A program made the translations under genes and the position numbers. A model generated the notes under the pieces. The model was not told the DNA's origin. It saw only the letters and a list, made by a program, of their open reading frames with translations, and did no database searches. A stretch of DNA of 62,427 nt, taken from positions 1-62,427 of the forward strand of contig NZ_JANYUY010000031.1 of assembly GCF_025060755.1 (NCBI RefSeq). Direction: 5' to 3'. The stretch is from Paenibacillus doosanensis. GTDB taxonomy: Bacteria > Bacillota > Bacilli > Paenibacillales > NBRC-103111. This document shows positions 44,495-54,167 of this stretch, piece by piece. Numbering within the stretch: position 1 is the stretch's first letter; the number at the start of each line of letters is the position of its first letter.

Positions 44495-44523
44495 ATAATA
44501 CCAAGCAACCAAACTAGAGTAAA
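44495..44523 (-). promoter_or_regulatory. Promoter of the asd T-box leader
   Basis: Minus strand TTTACT (44518-44523), 17 bp, TATTAT (44495-44500). Transcription would start near 44488 and give a leader of about 350 nt. Confidence 0.55.
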
Positions 44524-44555
44524 GATATTTTTACAAATATGATTGATAAAATCAG

Positions 44556-47500
44556 TTACAAAGAAACGTTCCCCGCGTCCTGCGAATGCGCCGCTTTGCC
44601 TTGTTTGGCCGCTCTGCGGTCGCGCCAGCCTTGCAAAATGACGAACAGCGAAGGCACCACGATCAACGTCAGCAGCGTCGAATAAATTAAGCCCGAGATG
44701 ATCGTAATCCCCATCGGACGCCACAGGTTGCCGCCCATAATCGTCATCGGCAGCAGCCCGCCTATCGCCGTCGCCATCGTCAGCAGAATCGGCCTCAGCC
44801 GCGCTTTGCCGGCTTCAGCTACGGCTTCATGCAGCGGCAAGCCATGCTCTCTCGCCTGCTCGATAAACTCGATCAGGATGATGCCGTTGCGCACGACGAT
44901 GCCTGCCAGACTGACAAGCCCCATCAAGGCCATAAATCCGATCGGCGAGTTCGTTAAGAACAGGCCGATGACGGCGCCTCCGGCCGCCAGATAAACCGTG
45001 GACAATATAAGAACGGGGATCGATAACGACGAAAATTGCATGACCATAATAATATAGATCAACAGCACGACGATGATCGACAGCTTCCCGATCGAAGCGA
45101 ACGCGTCGTTTCTTTCCTCATTCTCGCCGCCGTATTCGACCGTATAGCCCGGCTGCAGCTTATATTGGCCCATCTCCTGCTTCAAATCCTGCAGCACCGC
45201 ATCGGGAAGACGGCCCTCCGTATAACTGCGGACAATAATCGTCCGGGTCTGGTTGCGGTGATGAATTTGCTTCATCATGCTGCTCTCATGAATGTCTCCA
45301 AGCTCGCGGACGGTCACGGTACCGCCGCTTTGCGACGGCACGTACATTTCCCCCATTGTATCGACCGGATTGGCCGTTCTTTCCTTGGCGTATAGCGATA
45401 CGTCGAGCAAATCCTTGCCCTGCTGCATCGTCGTAATCTTAAGCCCTTCGGTTGCAATCCGCAGTGTTTGGGACAAATCCTTATCGCTGACGCCGAACAA
45501 GCGCTGTTTATCCGGATCGGCGTTAATCTCGATCGTATTCATATCGATCCCAACGTCATCCGATACGCTGACCGTGCCGGGAATTTCTCTCAGCATGGAT
45601 TTCACATCCTCGGCCATTTGCCGCAGCTGCGCCAGATCGTCGCCGCTGATTCGCACCGCTATAGGCGCGCCCACCGGCGGCCCCTGCTCAAGCTCGCGCG
45701 GCGTAATTTCGACATCGTCGGGCATAATCGCCTTAAGCTGCTCCCGCCACTGCGAGACCACCTCTTTCGTGCGGATCACCTTCGGGTCGATCTTCACGAA
45801 CAGCTGTCCGATCTCGGTGCCGGAGGAATCCGATTCGGAATAATAAAATCTCGGCGTAGAACGGCCGGAGTATGCGGAGACGAAGACGACGCCCTTCTGC
45901 TGCTGCATGAATTCAGCCGCCTTGGCAACCGTATATTCGGTCTCCGCGAAGACGCGGCCGGTCGGCAGCTTGAAATCGATCAGCATCTCGTCTTTTTCCG
46001 CCGGCGGGAAGTATTGAACGCCGAGCAGAGGCAGCAGACCGAAGCTGCTCGTGCCGATGAACAGCGCGACGATGCCGGTCAGCAGCGGCCGCCGCAGAAA
46101 CCGGTGGATCTGCTTGCCGTACAGAGCGCTTAGCCGCTGAATCGGCTTGCCGAGCAAGCCGGGTGTCGAGCTCGCTTTGCCCAAGCGGCCGCCTTTGTTC
46201 ATGATCCGCTCTCCCACCCATTGGCGGAAGATCGGTATAATCGTCAGCGACATCGCCATGGAGGCGGCCAGCGTCAGCGAAATGACGACCGGAAGCGGCC
46301 GGATGAAGCTGCCGATGTTCCCCTTCAGGAAGAACAGGGGGAGGAACGCGGCCGCCGTCGCGATCGTAGCGGTAAGAATCGAGATCGCCACATCGCGGCT
46401 TCCTTCCAGCGACGCCTTGGCCGGATCGTCCCCGAGCTGCAGCCGCCGCTGGATATTGTCGTTGACGACGATCGCGTCGTCGACGAGAATGCCGAGCACG
46501 ATTACGATCGCCACAATCGTGATCTGATTGAGGTCGATTCCCATCGCTTCCACCGGAATGAAGCCGACCGTAATCGAAATCGGAATCGCCAGCGCCACGA
46601 TCAGCGACGTGCCGAACGTGAGCCCCATCGAGCAGACGACGATAACGACCGCAATCCCGATCAAGAGTTCTCGTCCGAGCTCCTTGAACAAATGTTCCAG
46701 ACTTTCCTTCTGCGTGAACAGCGAAGACATCTGCACATGATCCGGCAGCTGCGGCTTCAGCTCCGTCACCTTCTTGTCGATCCGCTTCTGCAGATCCGGA
46801 ATATCCGCCCCCTTCTCCGCATTGATCACCAGATCGAGCGTCGGCTTGCCGTTATGCAGCACGCTGACCTCCGTCTTCTTCGGACGCAGCTTAACGTCAG
46901 CGACATCCTTCACCTTGAGAGAACGGCCTCCCGGCAGTCCGAGCAGCTCGGTATTGGCAATATCCTCCGCCGATTTCCATTCCCCGCTCAGGTTGACGTA
47001 ATACTGCTTGCTATCCTTATCGACCGTTCCGAGCGGAACGCGGTCATGACCGTTCATCAGCGCTTGGGCGACAACGCCCCACGGCAGAAGGAACGTATCC
47101 ATCTTGGCCGTATCCAGCACCACCGCGACCTCTTGATCCGGCAAGCCGACGATCTCGACGTTGCTTACTCCGCTCACCGTAGACAGCTGCTTCTTCCATA
47201 TTTCCATCGTCGGCCGCAGCGGCTCCAGCTGATCGGGCGATTCAACGGTAAAATGCAAAATTTGCTCGGCGATTTTACTCAAATCGTCGTTGACCTCAGG
47301 CTTCTCAGCCTCATCCGGCAGCTCGCTCTCGGCCGACTGCACCTTCTGCTTCAGCGTATCCCAAGCGCGCTTAATATCCGTATCCGCCTTCACCTCGACA
47401 TTGATCACGGATACATTGGCCATGGAAGTCGAGCTGAGAACCGATATATCGCTCATTTCCTTAATCTTCTCTTCCAGCGGACGCGTGACGAACTGCTCTA

Positions 47501-47669
47501 CCTTCTCCGGGGACGCGCCGGGATAAACTGTCTTCACCAATGCGACGGTCAGATCGATTTCGGGATTTTCCCGCTGCTTCAGCGTAAAAATATTGACGAT
47601 CCCCATCAGAACCGCCATCAGGAAAAACAGCAGCGTGACCTTACGGTAACGAATGAGCTTGGCGATCAT
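44556..47669 (-). CDS. RND-family efflux permease (AcrB/SwrC-like)
   Basis: A 1037-aa inner-membrane pump of the HAE1-type RND superfamily, with the duplicated topology of two large extracytoplasmic loops and two sets of about six helices. Seen are TLKQRENPEIDLTVALVKTVYPGASPEKVEQFVTRPLEEKI at the N-terminus, GILVDDAIVVNDNIQRRL (the charged helix 4 Asp pair) and GLVSLAGIVVRNGIILIEFIEQAREHG in the second half. In Gram-positives such pumps (SwrC in B. subtilis) act without an outer-membrane channel; no adaptor gene is present. It overlaps the tetR stop by 4 bp, so one operon. Confidence 0.93.
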   Translation of the reverse strand: MIAKLIRYRKVTLLFFLMAVLMGIVNIFTLKQRENPEIDLTVALVKTVYPGASPEKVEQFVTRPLEEKIKEMSDISVLSSTSMANVSVINVEVKADTDIKRAWDTLKQKVQSAESELPDEAEKPEVNDDLSKIAEQILHFTVESPDQLEPLRPTMEIWKKQLSTVSGVSNVEIVGLPDQEVAVVLDTAKMDTFLLPWGVVAQALMNGHDRVPLGTVDKDSKQYYVNLSGEWKSAEDIANTELLGLPGGRSLKVKDVADVKLRPKKTEVSVLHNGKPTLDLVINAEKGADIPDLQKRIDKKVTELKPQLPDHVQMSSLFTQKESLEHLFKELGRELLIGIAVVIVVCSMGLTFGTSLIVALAIPISITVGFIPVEAMGIDLNQITIVAIVIVLGILVDDAIVVNDNIQRRLQLGDDPAKASLEGSRDVAISILTATIATAAAFLPLFFLKGNIGSFIRPLPVVISLTLAASMAMSLTIIPIFRQWVGERIMNKGGRLGKASSTPGLLGKPIQRLSALYGKQIHRFLRRPLLTGIVALFIGTSSFGLLPLLGVQYFPPAEKDEMLIDFKLPTGRVFAETEYTVAKAAEFMQQQKGVVFVSAYSGRSTPRFYYSESDSSGTEIGQLFVKIDPKVIRTKEVVSQWREQLKAIMPDDVEITPRELEQGPPVGAPIAVRISGDDLAQLRQMAEDVKSMLREIPGTVSVSDDVGIDMNTIEINADPDKQRLFGVSDKDLSQTLRIATEGLKITTMQQGKDLLDVSLYAKERTANPVDTMGEMYVPSQSGGTVTVRELGDIHESSMMKQIHHRNQTRTIIVRSYTEGRLPDAVLQDLKQEMGQYKLQPGYTVEYGGENEERNDAFASIGKLSIIVVLLIYIIMVMQFSSLSIPVLILSTVYLAAGGAVIGLFLTNSPIGFMALMGLVSLAGIVVRNGIILIEFIEQAREHGLPLHEAVAEAGKARLRPILLTMATAIGGLLPMTIMGGNLWRPMGITIISGLIYSTLLTLIVVPSLFVILQGWRDRRAAKQGKAAHSQDAGNVSL

Positions 47670-48244
47670 TCTTCGCTCACTTCCATGCTATCCATATCTA
47701 CGATCACTTGGGCGATAGAATCGATATATTCGGGGCCGTGTCCTTGGACGACGAACCATTGGTAGGCTACCATCTCGACCATTCCGATTTTCGAATAAGC
47801 CGCGATTTCCAGCTGCTCCTCGGAATAATCGGGGCATCCTCCCCACTCCTTCAAATGCTCCTTAATGATCAGCATCATTTCATGGTAGAAAGCCTGCGAT
47901 ATATCTCTGATCTCTTGTGAAGCAATCCCGTTCCGGTACATGATGCTCAGTATCGCTCTGTTATGATAATAAACCGTCAGCGACCGCTGGATCATCCAAT
48001 AATACACTTCGTTATTTTGGCAGGGCGCGTGCGGACCGTGCTTCAGCGCCTCCGAGATTTCCTCCAGGCAAGCTTCGGCGATGCTGCGGAATAAATCCTC
48101 TTTGCTCTGAAAATACAAGTAAAACGTCCCTTGCGCGACGCCGGCTTCCCGAACGATATCGGAAACCTTCGTCTGATGATACCCTTGCTCCTCGAACAGC
48201 TTTAACGCCGCTTCGACAATATTATTTTTTTTATCCTCTCCCAT
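47666..48244 (-). CDS. TetR family transcriptional repressor
   Basis: A 192-aa TetR regulator. The N-terminal HTH reads ALKLFEEQGYHQTKVSDIVREAGVAQGTFYLYFQSKEDLF. The C-terminal ligand domain is unlike any I can name. It is the first gene of the RND operon and its start lies 41 bp after a perfect palindrome at 48285-48308, a likely self-operator. It probably represses the pump until a toxic substrate binds. Confidence 0.92.
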   Translation of the reverse strand: MGEDKKNNIVEAALKLFEEQGYHQTKVSDIVREAGVAQGTFYLYFQSKEDLFRSIAEACLEEISEALKHGPHAPCQNNEVYYWMIQRSLTVYYHNRAILSIMYRNGIASQEIRDISQAFYHEMMLIIKEHLKEWGGCPDYSEEQLEIAAYSKIGMVEMVAYQWFVVQGHGPEYIDSIAQVIVDMDSMEVSEE

Positions 48245-48284
48245 TGCGCAGCTCCCCCTATGTAATCCATTTATCGTTTTTTAG

Positions 48285-48308
48285 AAATGACTGACTCATC
48301 AGTCATTT
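48285..48308. promoter_or_regulatory. Perfect TetR-type operator
   Basis: AAATGACTGA, 4-bp spacer CTCA, TCAGTCATTT: a 10-bp perfect inverted repeat, 24 bp in all. TGACTGA/TCAGTCA is typical of TetR-family sites. Confidence 0.75.
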
Positions 48309-48365
48309 TTGATTTTAACATCATTATCCAGGGAATGCAATGCAGTCCCTATTTCGTTTTTATGC

Positions 48366-48398
48366 AAAAAAAACAGCCCGGAAACCGTCTCCGAGCTG
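48366..48398 (-). terminator. Intrinsic terminator after mdh
   Basis: CAGCCCGGA (48374-48382) pairs over 9 bp with TCCGAGCTG (48390-48398), including one G-U, and is followed on the minus strand by eight U. Confidence 0.8.
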
Positions 48399-48432
48399 GC
48401 TGAAATTGCATTATGGATGCGCTATCCGGCTA

Positions 48433-49374
48433 TTAGCCGGTAACGACTTTAATGACGTTGCGTACGGATTGAGCGGATTTGTCCAAAGCCGCCATCTCTT
48501 CGGCAAGCAGCTCCAGCTCGAATATTTTCTCGATGCCTTCGCCGCCAAGCAAAGTAGGCACGCCCATAAACAGGTTGTCGTAGCCGTACTCTCCTTCGAG
48601 CAAAGCGATGGAAGGAATGATTCGTTTTTTATCCTTAATAATCGCTTCGGTCATTTGAACCAAAGAAGCCGCAGGAGCATAGTATGCGCTGCCGTTGCCC
48701 AGCAGATTGACGATTTCGCCGCCGCCGGTGCGCGTGCGCTGAACGATCGCTTCGATACGGTCGGCAGAAATCAGCTTCTCGATAGGAATGCCTCCTACGT
48801 TGGAATAGCGAACGAGAGGAACCATGTCGTCGCCATGACCGCCAAGCACGAAGCCGCGAACGTCTTCAACGGAAACATTCAGCTCTTGAGCGATGAATGT
48901 GCAATATCGAGCGGTATCGAGTACGCCGGATTGGCCGATAACGCGGTTTTTCGGGAAGCCGAGCGTTTGGTAAGCGACATAAGTCATCGCGTCAACCGGA
49001 TTGCTCAGGATGATCACGATCGATTCAGGAGATGTCTTTTTCACGTTCTCACAAACGGATTTTACGATTCCTGCGTTCGTGTTCACGAGGTCGTCGCGGC
49101 TCATGCCCGGCTTGCGGGCGATGCCTGCTGTGATGATCACGATATCGGAATTAGCCGCATCTTCGTAGCTGGAAGTGCCTACGATATTGCTGTCAAAGCC
49201 TTGAACCGGAGAAGCTTCCATCATGTCGAGAGCTTTACCCTTAGTAGGGTTTTCCAGTTGCGGGATATCGAGCAGTACGACGTCGCCCAATTCCTTTTGA
49301 GCAAGCATCAAAGCAGTCGTAGCACCGGTAAAGCCGGCGCCGACAACGGTAATCCTTTTACGTTTGATTCCCAT
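48433..49374 (-). CDS. mdh: Malate dehydrogenase
   Basis: A 313-aa NAD-dependent malate dehydrogenase of the LDH-like type. The Rossmann loop is [12 protein letters not shown], catalytic His is in [16 protein letters not shown], and the substrate Arg residues are in [14 protein letters not shown] and [23 protein letters not shown]. The last TCA step, oxidising malate to oxaloacetate. Third gene of a citZ-icd-mdh block. In several Bacillales phoP-phoR follows mdh; here it does not (those genes are 30 kb away). Confidence 0.95.
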   Translation of the reverse strand: MGIKRKRITVVGAGFTGATTALMLAQKELGDVVLLDIPQLENPTKGKALDMMEASPVQGFDSNIVGTSSYEDAANSDIVIITAGIARKPGMSRDDLVNTNAGIVKSVCENVKKTSPESIVIILSNPVDAMTYVAYQTLGFPKNRVIGQSGVLDTARYCTFIAQELNVSVEDVRGFVLGGHGDDMVPLVRYSNVGGIPIEKLISADRIEAIVQRTRTGGGEIVNLLGNGSAYYAPAASLVQMTEAIIKDKKRIIPSIALLEGEYGYDNLFMGVPTLLGGEGIEKIFELELLAEEMAALDKSAQSVRNVIKVVTG

Positions 49375-49492
49375 GAGAATACCCTCCCGAATTTGTAATG
49401 TTCATGCTCAGCATATCCAAATGTTGGCTGCAATATTCCGTCCCAACGCACCTTTGTACACTCGGAAAGCAGCTGCGCCCTCCAAGGAAGAA

Positions 49493-49530
49493 ACCCTGGA
49501 TCTTCCTAATAAAAAGGGAATTTCCAGGGT
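49493..49530 (-). terminator. Hairpin between icd and mdh
   Basis: ACCCTGGA (49493-49500) pairs with TCCAGGGT (49523-49530); on the minus strand TTTCTTCC follows. A weak or leaky terminator that may lower mdh relative to icd. Confidence 0.5.
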
Positions 49531-49543
49531 CCTAAAGCAGCTC

Positions 49544-50842
49544 TTAGCCCATGTGAGCGATGATTTGGTTAGCGAACTCGGAGCATTTAACTTCAGTAGC
49601 GCCATCCATCAAACGAGCGAAGTCGTAAGTAACCGTTTTGTTGTTAATAGCCGTTTCCATACCTTTGTAGATCAGCTCGGCAGCTTCCAGCCAGCCCAGA
49701 TGCTCAAGCATCATAACGCCGGACAAAATAACGGAACCTGGGTTTACCACGTCTAAACCGGCATATTTAGGAGCCGTACCGTGAGTCGCTTCGAAGATCG
49801 CATGGCCGGTTACATAGTTGATGTTCGCGCCCGGAGCGATACCGATGCCGCCTACTTGCGCAGCCAAAGCGTCGGACAAGTAGTCGCCGTTCAGGTTCAA
49901 CGTAGCGATAACGTCGAAATCGGTAGGACGAGTGAGAACTTGCTGCAAAGCGATGTCGGCGATAGCGTCTTTAACGATGACTTTGCCGGCAGCTTCCGCT
50001 TCTTTTTGAGCTTGGTTAGCAGCATCCGTGCCTTTTTCGGCTTTGATTTTGTCATATTGAGCCCAAGTGAAGGTTTTATCGCCGAACTCTTGCTCAGCCA
50101 ATTCATAGCCCCAGTTTTTGAAGGCACCTTCGGTAAATTTCATGATGTTACCTTTATGTACCAAGGTAACCGTTTTGCGGTTATGCTTGATCGCATATTC
50201 GATAGCGGAACGGATCAAACGCTTGGAGCCTTCGGAGGAAACAGGCTTGATGCCGATACCGGAAGTTTCAGGGAAGCGGATTTTTTTAACGCCCATTTCG
50301 TTTTGCAGGAATTCGATGACTTTCTTCACTTCGGCGGAACCGGATTCCCACTCGATGCCTGCGTAGATATCTTCTGTATTTTCACGGAAAATAACCATGT
50401 CGACAAGCTCAGGACGTTTTACCGGCGAAGGTACGCCGTTGAAGTAACGAACCGGACGGGAGCAAACGTACAAGTCAAGCTCTTGGCGAAGCGCAACGTT
50501 CAAAGAGCGGATACCGCCGCCGACAGGAGTCGTCAAAGGTCCTTTGATCGCTACGATGTATTCGCGGATTGCCGTCAATGTGTCGCCAGGCAGCCAGTTG
50601 TTGAATTTGTTGAACGCTTTTTCGCCGGCAAATACTTCGTACCATGCGATTTTCTTTTCGCCTTTATATGCTTTTTCTACCGCTGCGTCCAGAACGCGCT
50701 TGGAAGCCGCCCAAATGTCGGGACCCGTACCGTCACCTTCGATAAAAGGGATGATAGGATTGTTAGGTACGTTCAACTTGCCGTCAACGATAGTAATTTT
50801 TTCGCCTTCAGTTGGTGCTGCGTAATTTTCGAATTGAGCCAT
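49544..50842 (-). CDS. icd: NADP-dependent isocitrate dehydrogenase
   Basis: A 432-aa enzyme that converts isocitrate to 2-oxoglutarate with NADP. The start is ATG 50842 ([19 protein letters not shown]); the frame runs 36 codons further upstream without a ribosome site. Substrate-site segments are [27 protein letters not shown] and [16 protein letters not shown], and the C-terminal region is [30 protein letters not shown]. Length and motifs fit bacterial Icd closely. It lies between citZ and mdh. Confidence 0.95.
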   Translation of the reverse strand: MAQFENYAAPTEGEKITIVDGKLNVPNNPIIPFIEGDGTGPDIWAASKRVLDAAVEKAYKGEKKIAWYEVFAGEKAFNKFNNWLPGDTLTAIREYIVAIKGPLTTPVGGGIRSLNVALRQELDLYVCSRPVRYFNGVPSPVKRPELVDMVIFRENTEDIYAGIEWESGSAEVKKVIEFLQNEMGVKKIRFPETSGIGIKPVSSEGSKRLIRSAIEYAIKHNRKTVTLVHKGNIMKFTEGAFKNWGYELAEQEFGDKTFTWAQYDKIKAEKGTDAANQAQKEAEAAGKVIVKDAIADIALQQVLTRPTDFDVIATLNLNGDYLSDALAAQVGGIGIAPGANINYVTGHAIFEATHGTAPKYAGLDVVNPGSVILSGVMMLEHLGWLEAAELIYKGMETAINNKTVTYDFARLMDGATEVKCSEFANQIIAHMG

Positions 50843-50983
50843 GATCTTTGTTTGCCTCCTTATAATGGTGTGGATAAGACACAAAATTGAACGGGAGCCA
50901 CAGCGCTTGTCCCGACCCTGAACCGGATCGGGATAAGCTGACTGCAGCAACCCGCTGCCGCTTAAAGCTCTATTGATAATCGA

Positions 50984-52099
50984 TTAACGATTTTCAATCG
51001 GGATATACTTTTGATTCGAAAGACCGGTATATTCGGCGCGAGGACGAATCAAACGGTTGTTTTCGTATTGCTCAAGAATGTGCGCTGTCCATCCGGATGT
51101 ACGGCTGATCGCGAAGATCGGAGTGAACAGGTCGCGAGGAATTTCAAGAGAAGTATACACCGAAGCCGAATAGAAGTCCACGTTAGGTTTCAAACCTTTT
51201 TGCCCTGTAACGAGATCTTCAATTTTAATCGACATGTTGTACCAGTTCATGTTGCCGGTAATTTTGCCGAGCTCGTGGGACATTTTTTGCAAATGCTTCG
51301 CACGAGGATCGCCGTTTTTGTAAACGCGGTGTCCGAAGCCCATAATTTTTTCTTTGTTTTCAAGCTTGGTGTTGATATAGCTTTCCACGTTCTCGTAAGT
51401 TCCGATCTCTTCGAGCATGGCCATAACCGCTTCGTTCGCGCCGCCGTGAAGAGGTCCTTTTAACGCGCCGATAGCGCTCGTTACGCCGGAGTAAATATCG
51501 GACAAAGTAGCTACGGTAACGCGCGCCGCGAACGTCGAAGCGTTCAGTTCGTGGTCGGCATGGAGCACCAAAGCTTTATCCAAAGCTTCGATCGCCACTT
51601 TGTCCGGCTCTTTGCCGATCAGCATATACAGGAAGTTTTGCGCGATCGACGTAGCGTCGCTTTTCGGAGCGATCGGCTCTTTGCCTTCGCGAATCCGTGC
51701 GAATGCCGCGATGATCGAAGGAATTTGCGCTTGCAGTTTAATCGCTTTGCGCAGGTTGGCTTCCGGCGACATATCGTTAGCTTCTTCATCGTATAGAGCG
51801 AGACAGGAAACCGCCGAACGTAGAGCAGCCATCGAATTCGTATTTTTAGGATACAATTTGATTTGCTCGATCACTTGGCTAGGCACCGCAGCGTAAGCGT
51901 TCAAATCTTTTAGCAATTGGTCCAATTCGGAACGATTAGGCAGTTTGCCGTACCAAAGCAAATATACTACTTCTTCAAATGTCGCGTTTTCGGCAAGATC
52001 GTCAATGTTAATCCCACGATATGTGAGCACACCATCAATAATGGAGCTGATCGAGGACGTCGTTGCAACAATACCTTCCAAACCTTTGGTTGCAGTCAA
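50984..52099 (-). CDS. citZ: Citrate synthase
   Basis: A 371-aa type I-like citrate synthase of the Bacillus CitZ group. TTG 52099 is the start: AAAGGAGAG sits 6 nt upstream and the product begins MTATKGLEGIVATTSS; an in-frame ATG at 52123 would put the ribosome site inside the gene. Catalytic His and Asp are in LHADHELNASTFAARV, GALKGPLHGGANEAVM (His) and NVDFYSASVYTSLEIP (Asp). It condenses acetyl-CoA with oxaloacetate. First gene of the citZ-icd-mdh block. Confidence 0.95.
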   Translation of the reverse strand: MTATKGLEGIVATTSSISSIIDGVLTYRGINIDDLAENATFEEVVYLLWYGKLPNRSELDQLLKDLNAYAAVPSQVIEQIKLYPKNTNSMAALRSAVSCLALYDEEANDMSPEANLRKAIKLQAQIPSIIAAFARIREGKEPIAPKSDATSIAQNFLYMLIGKEPDKVAIEALDKALVLHADHELNASTFAARVTVATLSDIYSGVTSAIGALKGPLHGGANEAVMAMLEEIGTYENVESYINTKLENKEKIMGFGHRVYKNGDPRAKHLQKMSHELGKITGNMNWYNMSIKIEDLVTGQKGLKPNVDFYSASVYTSLEIPRDLFTPIFAISRTSGWTAHILEQYENNRLIRPRAEYTGLSNQKYIPIENR

Positions 52100-52135
52100 A
52101 GTAATCTCTCCTTTGCAATTCAATTCATAAAATGA

Positions 52136-52553
52136 CTATATCATAAATCATGGATCAAAGAAAAAATCATGAGGAATTCCGACGAAACAAGGCGCTTTAC
52201 TAGACTTTCACACAGACGGGCAAAACTGATGACAACGTGTGCGAATGCAAGCAGGTCTGCTCATCCACAGAGAATTCTTATAATTCTACTATAAATGATT
52301 TGGCGAACAATGTGAACAAATCGGGACATAAAAGTTCATTATCAGCATAATAAACTTCTGCTATATGCATCAGTACGCGCTATCCGTGACATGGACTACA
52401 AACCCTTGATAATCAAGGATTTCTAGATTCCAGTATTCTCAGGATGAATCATAAAAAAACACTGTGAATTATAAATCTGACGGGTAAATTGTGGGAAAAG
52501 TCATGCTCGCTAACAAGGATTTGCTACCGAATGTTAATTTATTCCGAAACATT
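52136..52553. other. Divergent control region between citZ and ppx
   Basis: About 420 bp without a gene. A possible citZ promoter on the minus strand is TTGTTC, 16 bp, TAGAAT (near 52290-52320). An AT-rich tract follows toward ppx. I see no clear cre or CcpC dyad that I would claim. Confidence 0.4.
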
Positions 52554-52581
52554 TTGCGGCCGGCGCAAACAATGATAAAAT
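52554..52581 (+). promoter_or_regulatory. Sigma-A-like promoter of ppx
   Basis: TTGCGG (52554-52559), 16 bp, TAAAAT (52576-52581), about 40 bp before the start codon. Confidence 0.45.
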
Positions 52582-52622
52582 AGTGATATTTGAAACCGCT
52601 GAACCATGAATGGGGGGATACG

Positions 52623-54167
52623 ATGGAAATCAACCGCAGAATCGGCATCATAGATATCGGTTCCAACTCAATCCGGCTTGTCGTGTACGAAATCAATTCC
52701 CTTCATGCTTACAGAGTGATCGGTGAATTTAAGCAATCGGCCAGACTAAGCCAAAAAATCGGAGCGGATAATACGCTTCCGGGCGATGAAATCGACCGTA
52801 TCGTTCGTATGCTGCGCCATTTCCGCGAGATTTGCGACGCCAACGGCGTTTCCGAAATTCGCGCCGCGGCTACCGCCGCGATCCGCAATGCGGCCAACAG
52901 CCGGCAAATTATGACGGCGCTGCGGGAGCAAAGCGGCATCGACGTGCGCCTGTTGTCCGGGGAAGACGAAGCGCGCATCGGATTTCTCGGGATGATTCAC
53001 TCCCTGGACGTCGAAGACGGCTGGCTCGTCGATATCGGCGGAGGCAGCACCGAGATCTCGTTATTTCTCGGCCGGCGGCTGGTGAGCAGCGTCTCCTTTC
53101 CGTTCGGCGCCGTCAATACGACCCGCAACTACGCGCCGGACGGCCATTTCTCCGAGGACACGCTCGCCAAAATCCGGCTGATGGTGCGGCAAGCGGCCAT
53201 CGGCGAACCGTGGATTCGCGAGCATCCGGGGCTGCCGCTGATCGGACTCGGCGGCACGATCCGCAATTTGGGCAAAATCAATCAGAAGAAGCTCAAATAT
53301 TCGCTCCCGCAAACGCATAATTACCCGATGTCCGCCCAGGAGATGGAAGAGCTTATGCACTGGCTGCCTTCGCTGCCCGCGGAGAAGCGCAAGAAGGTCG
53401 ACGGCCTCTCCAAGGACCGCCACGATATTATCGTCCCGGGTCTGACGATTCTGCATACGCTGTTTCAGCTGACCGGCTCCAGCCATTATATCGTCAGCGG
53501 CGCAGGGCTCAGAGACGGCTTGTTCCACGAAGCGTACTTGGCGGACCGGCCGGCCGCCGGCAGCATGGCCGAGCTCAGCGCCCGCAACATGCTCGGGCTT
53601 CATCCGTGCGCGCCCGCAGCCCATTTGGAGCTGGTGGCCGCCAATGCCGCCAAGCTGTTCGACGCTCTGCAAGAGATTCACGGCTATGATTCGCGTATCC
53701 GCGGATGTCTGCATACCGCCGCGCTGCTGTACCGGATCGGCGTATCGGTCAATTACTATCAATTCGCCAAGCATTCCTTTTACATAATCGCCCATTCCCG
53801 CCTTGACGGTCTCAGCCATCGCGAGCTGCTGCTCTGCGCGGCCGCCGCTTCCTACAAGACGAAGAATCGGGTGCATCCGATTTACCTTCAGTATAAGGGC
53901 ATCTTGCTGGAAACCGACGTCGAATTGATCGTCCGCCTGGGCACGCTGCTGCAGCTCGCCGCGGCGCTGGACTGCTCCGAAACACAGGAGCTTGCGATGA
54001 TCGAAGCGAGGGTTAACGAGAATACGGAGCTGCAATTGCTCGTCCATTCGAAAAAAGACCCCTCTGCGGAATACAGAGAGATCTCTTCTTTAGCCAAAGA
54101 TTTCAAAAAGGTATGGGGTCTGAAGCTTACGCTTCAGGATGAGGCTTCTTCTTTTTCCACGATTTGA
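52623..54167 (+). CDS. ppx: Exopolyphosphatase / Ppx-GppA phosphatase with C-terminal HD domain
   Basis: A 514-aa Ppx/GppA enzyme. The start is ATG 52623 behind TGGGGGG. The ASKHA phosphate-binding loops are GIIDIGSNSIRLVVYEI and VDIGGGSTEISLFLGRR, the catalytic region is LLSGEDEARIGFLGM, and the second fold ends GLGGTIRNLGKI. A C-terminal HD-like domain (about 315-500) has LHTAALLYRIGVSVNYYQFAKHSFYIIAHSRL. It hydrolyses polyphosphate (or pppGpp). Its last 41 bp overlap the end of the convergent ppk gene. Confidence 0.93.
   Translation: MEINRRIGIIDIGSNSIRLVVYEINSLHAYRVIGEFKQSARLSQKIGADNTLPGDEIDRIVRMLRHFREICDANGVSEIRAAATAAIRNAANSRQIMTALREQSGIDVRLLSGEDEARIGFLGMIHSLDVEDGWLVDIGGGSTEISLFLGRRLVSSVSFPFGAVNTTRNYAPDGHFSEDTLAKIRLMVRQAAIGEPWIREHPGLPLIGLGGTIRNLGKINQKKLKYSLPQTHNYPMSAQEMEELMHWLPSLPAEKRKKVDGLSKDRHDIIVPGLTILHTLFQLTGSSHYIVSGAGLRDGLFHEAYLADRPAAGSMAELSARNMLGLHPCAPAAHLELVAANAAKLFDALQEIHGYDSRIRGCLHTAALLYRIGVSVNYYQFAKHSFYIIAHSRLDGLSHRELLLCAAAASYKTKNRVHPIYLQYKGILLETDVELIVRLGTLLQLAAALDCSETQELAMIEARVNENTELQLLVHSKKDPSAEYREISSLAKDFKKVWGLKLTLQDEASSFSTI

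Noticed and set aside
46221-47765. Long open frame (about 514 codons) opposite the RND gene
   Set aside because: Shadow of the efflux gene, extremely rich in Arg, His and Asp, no start signals.
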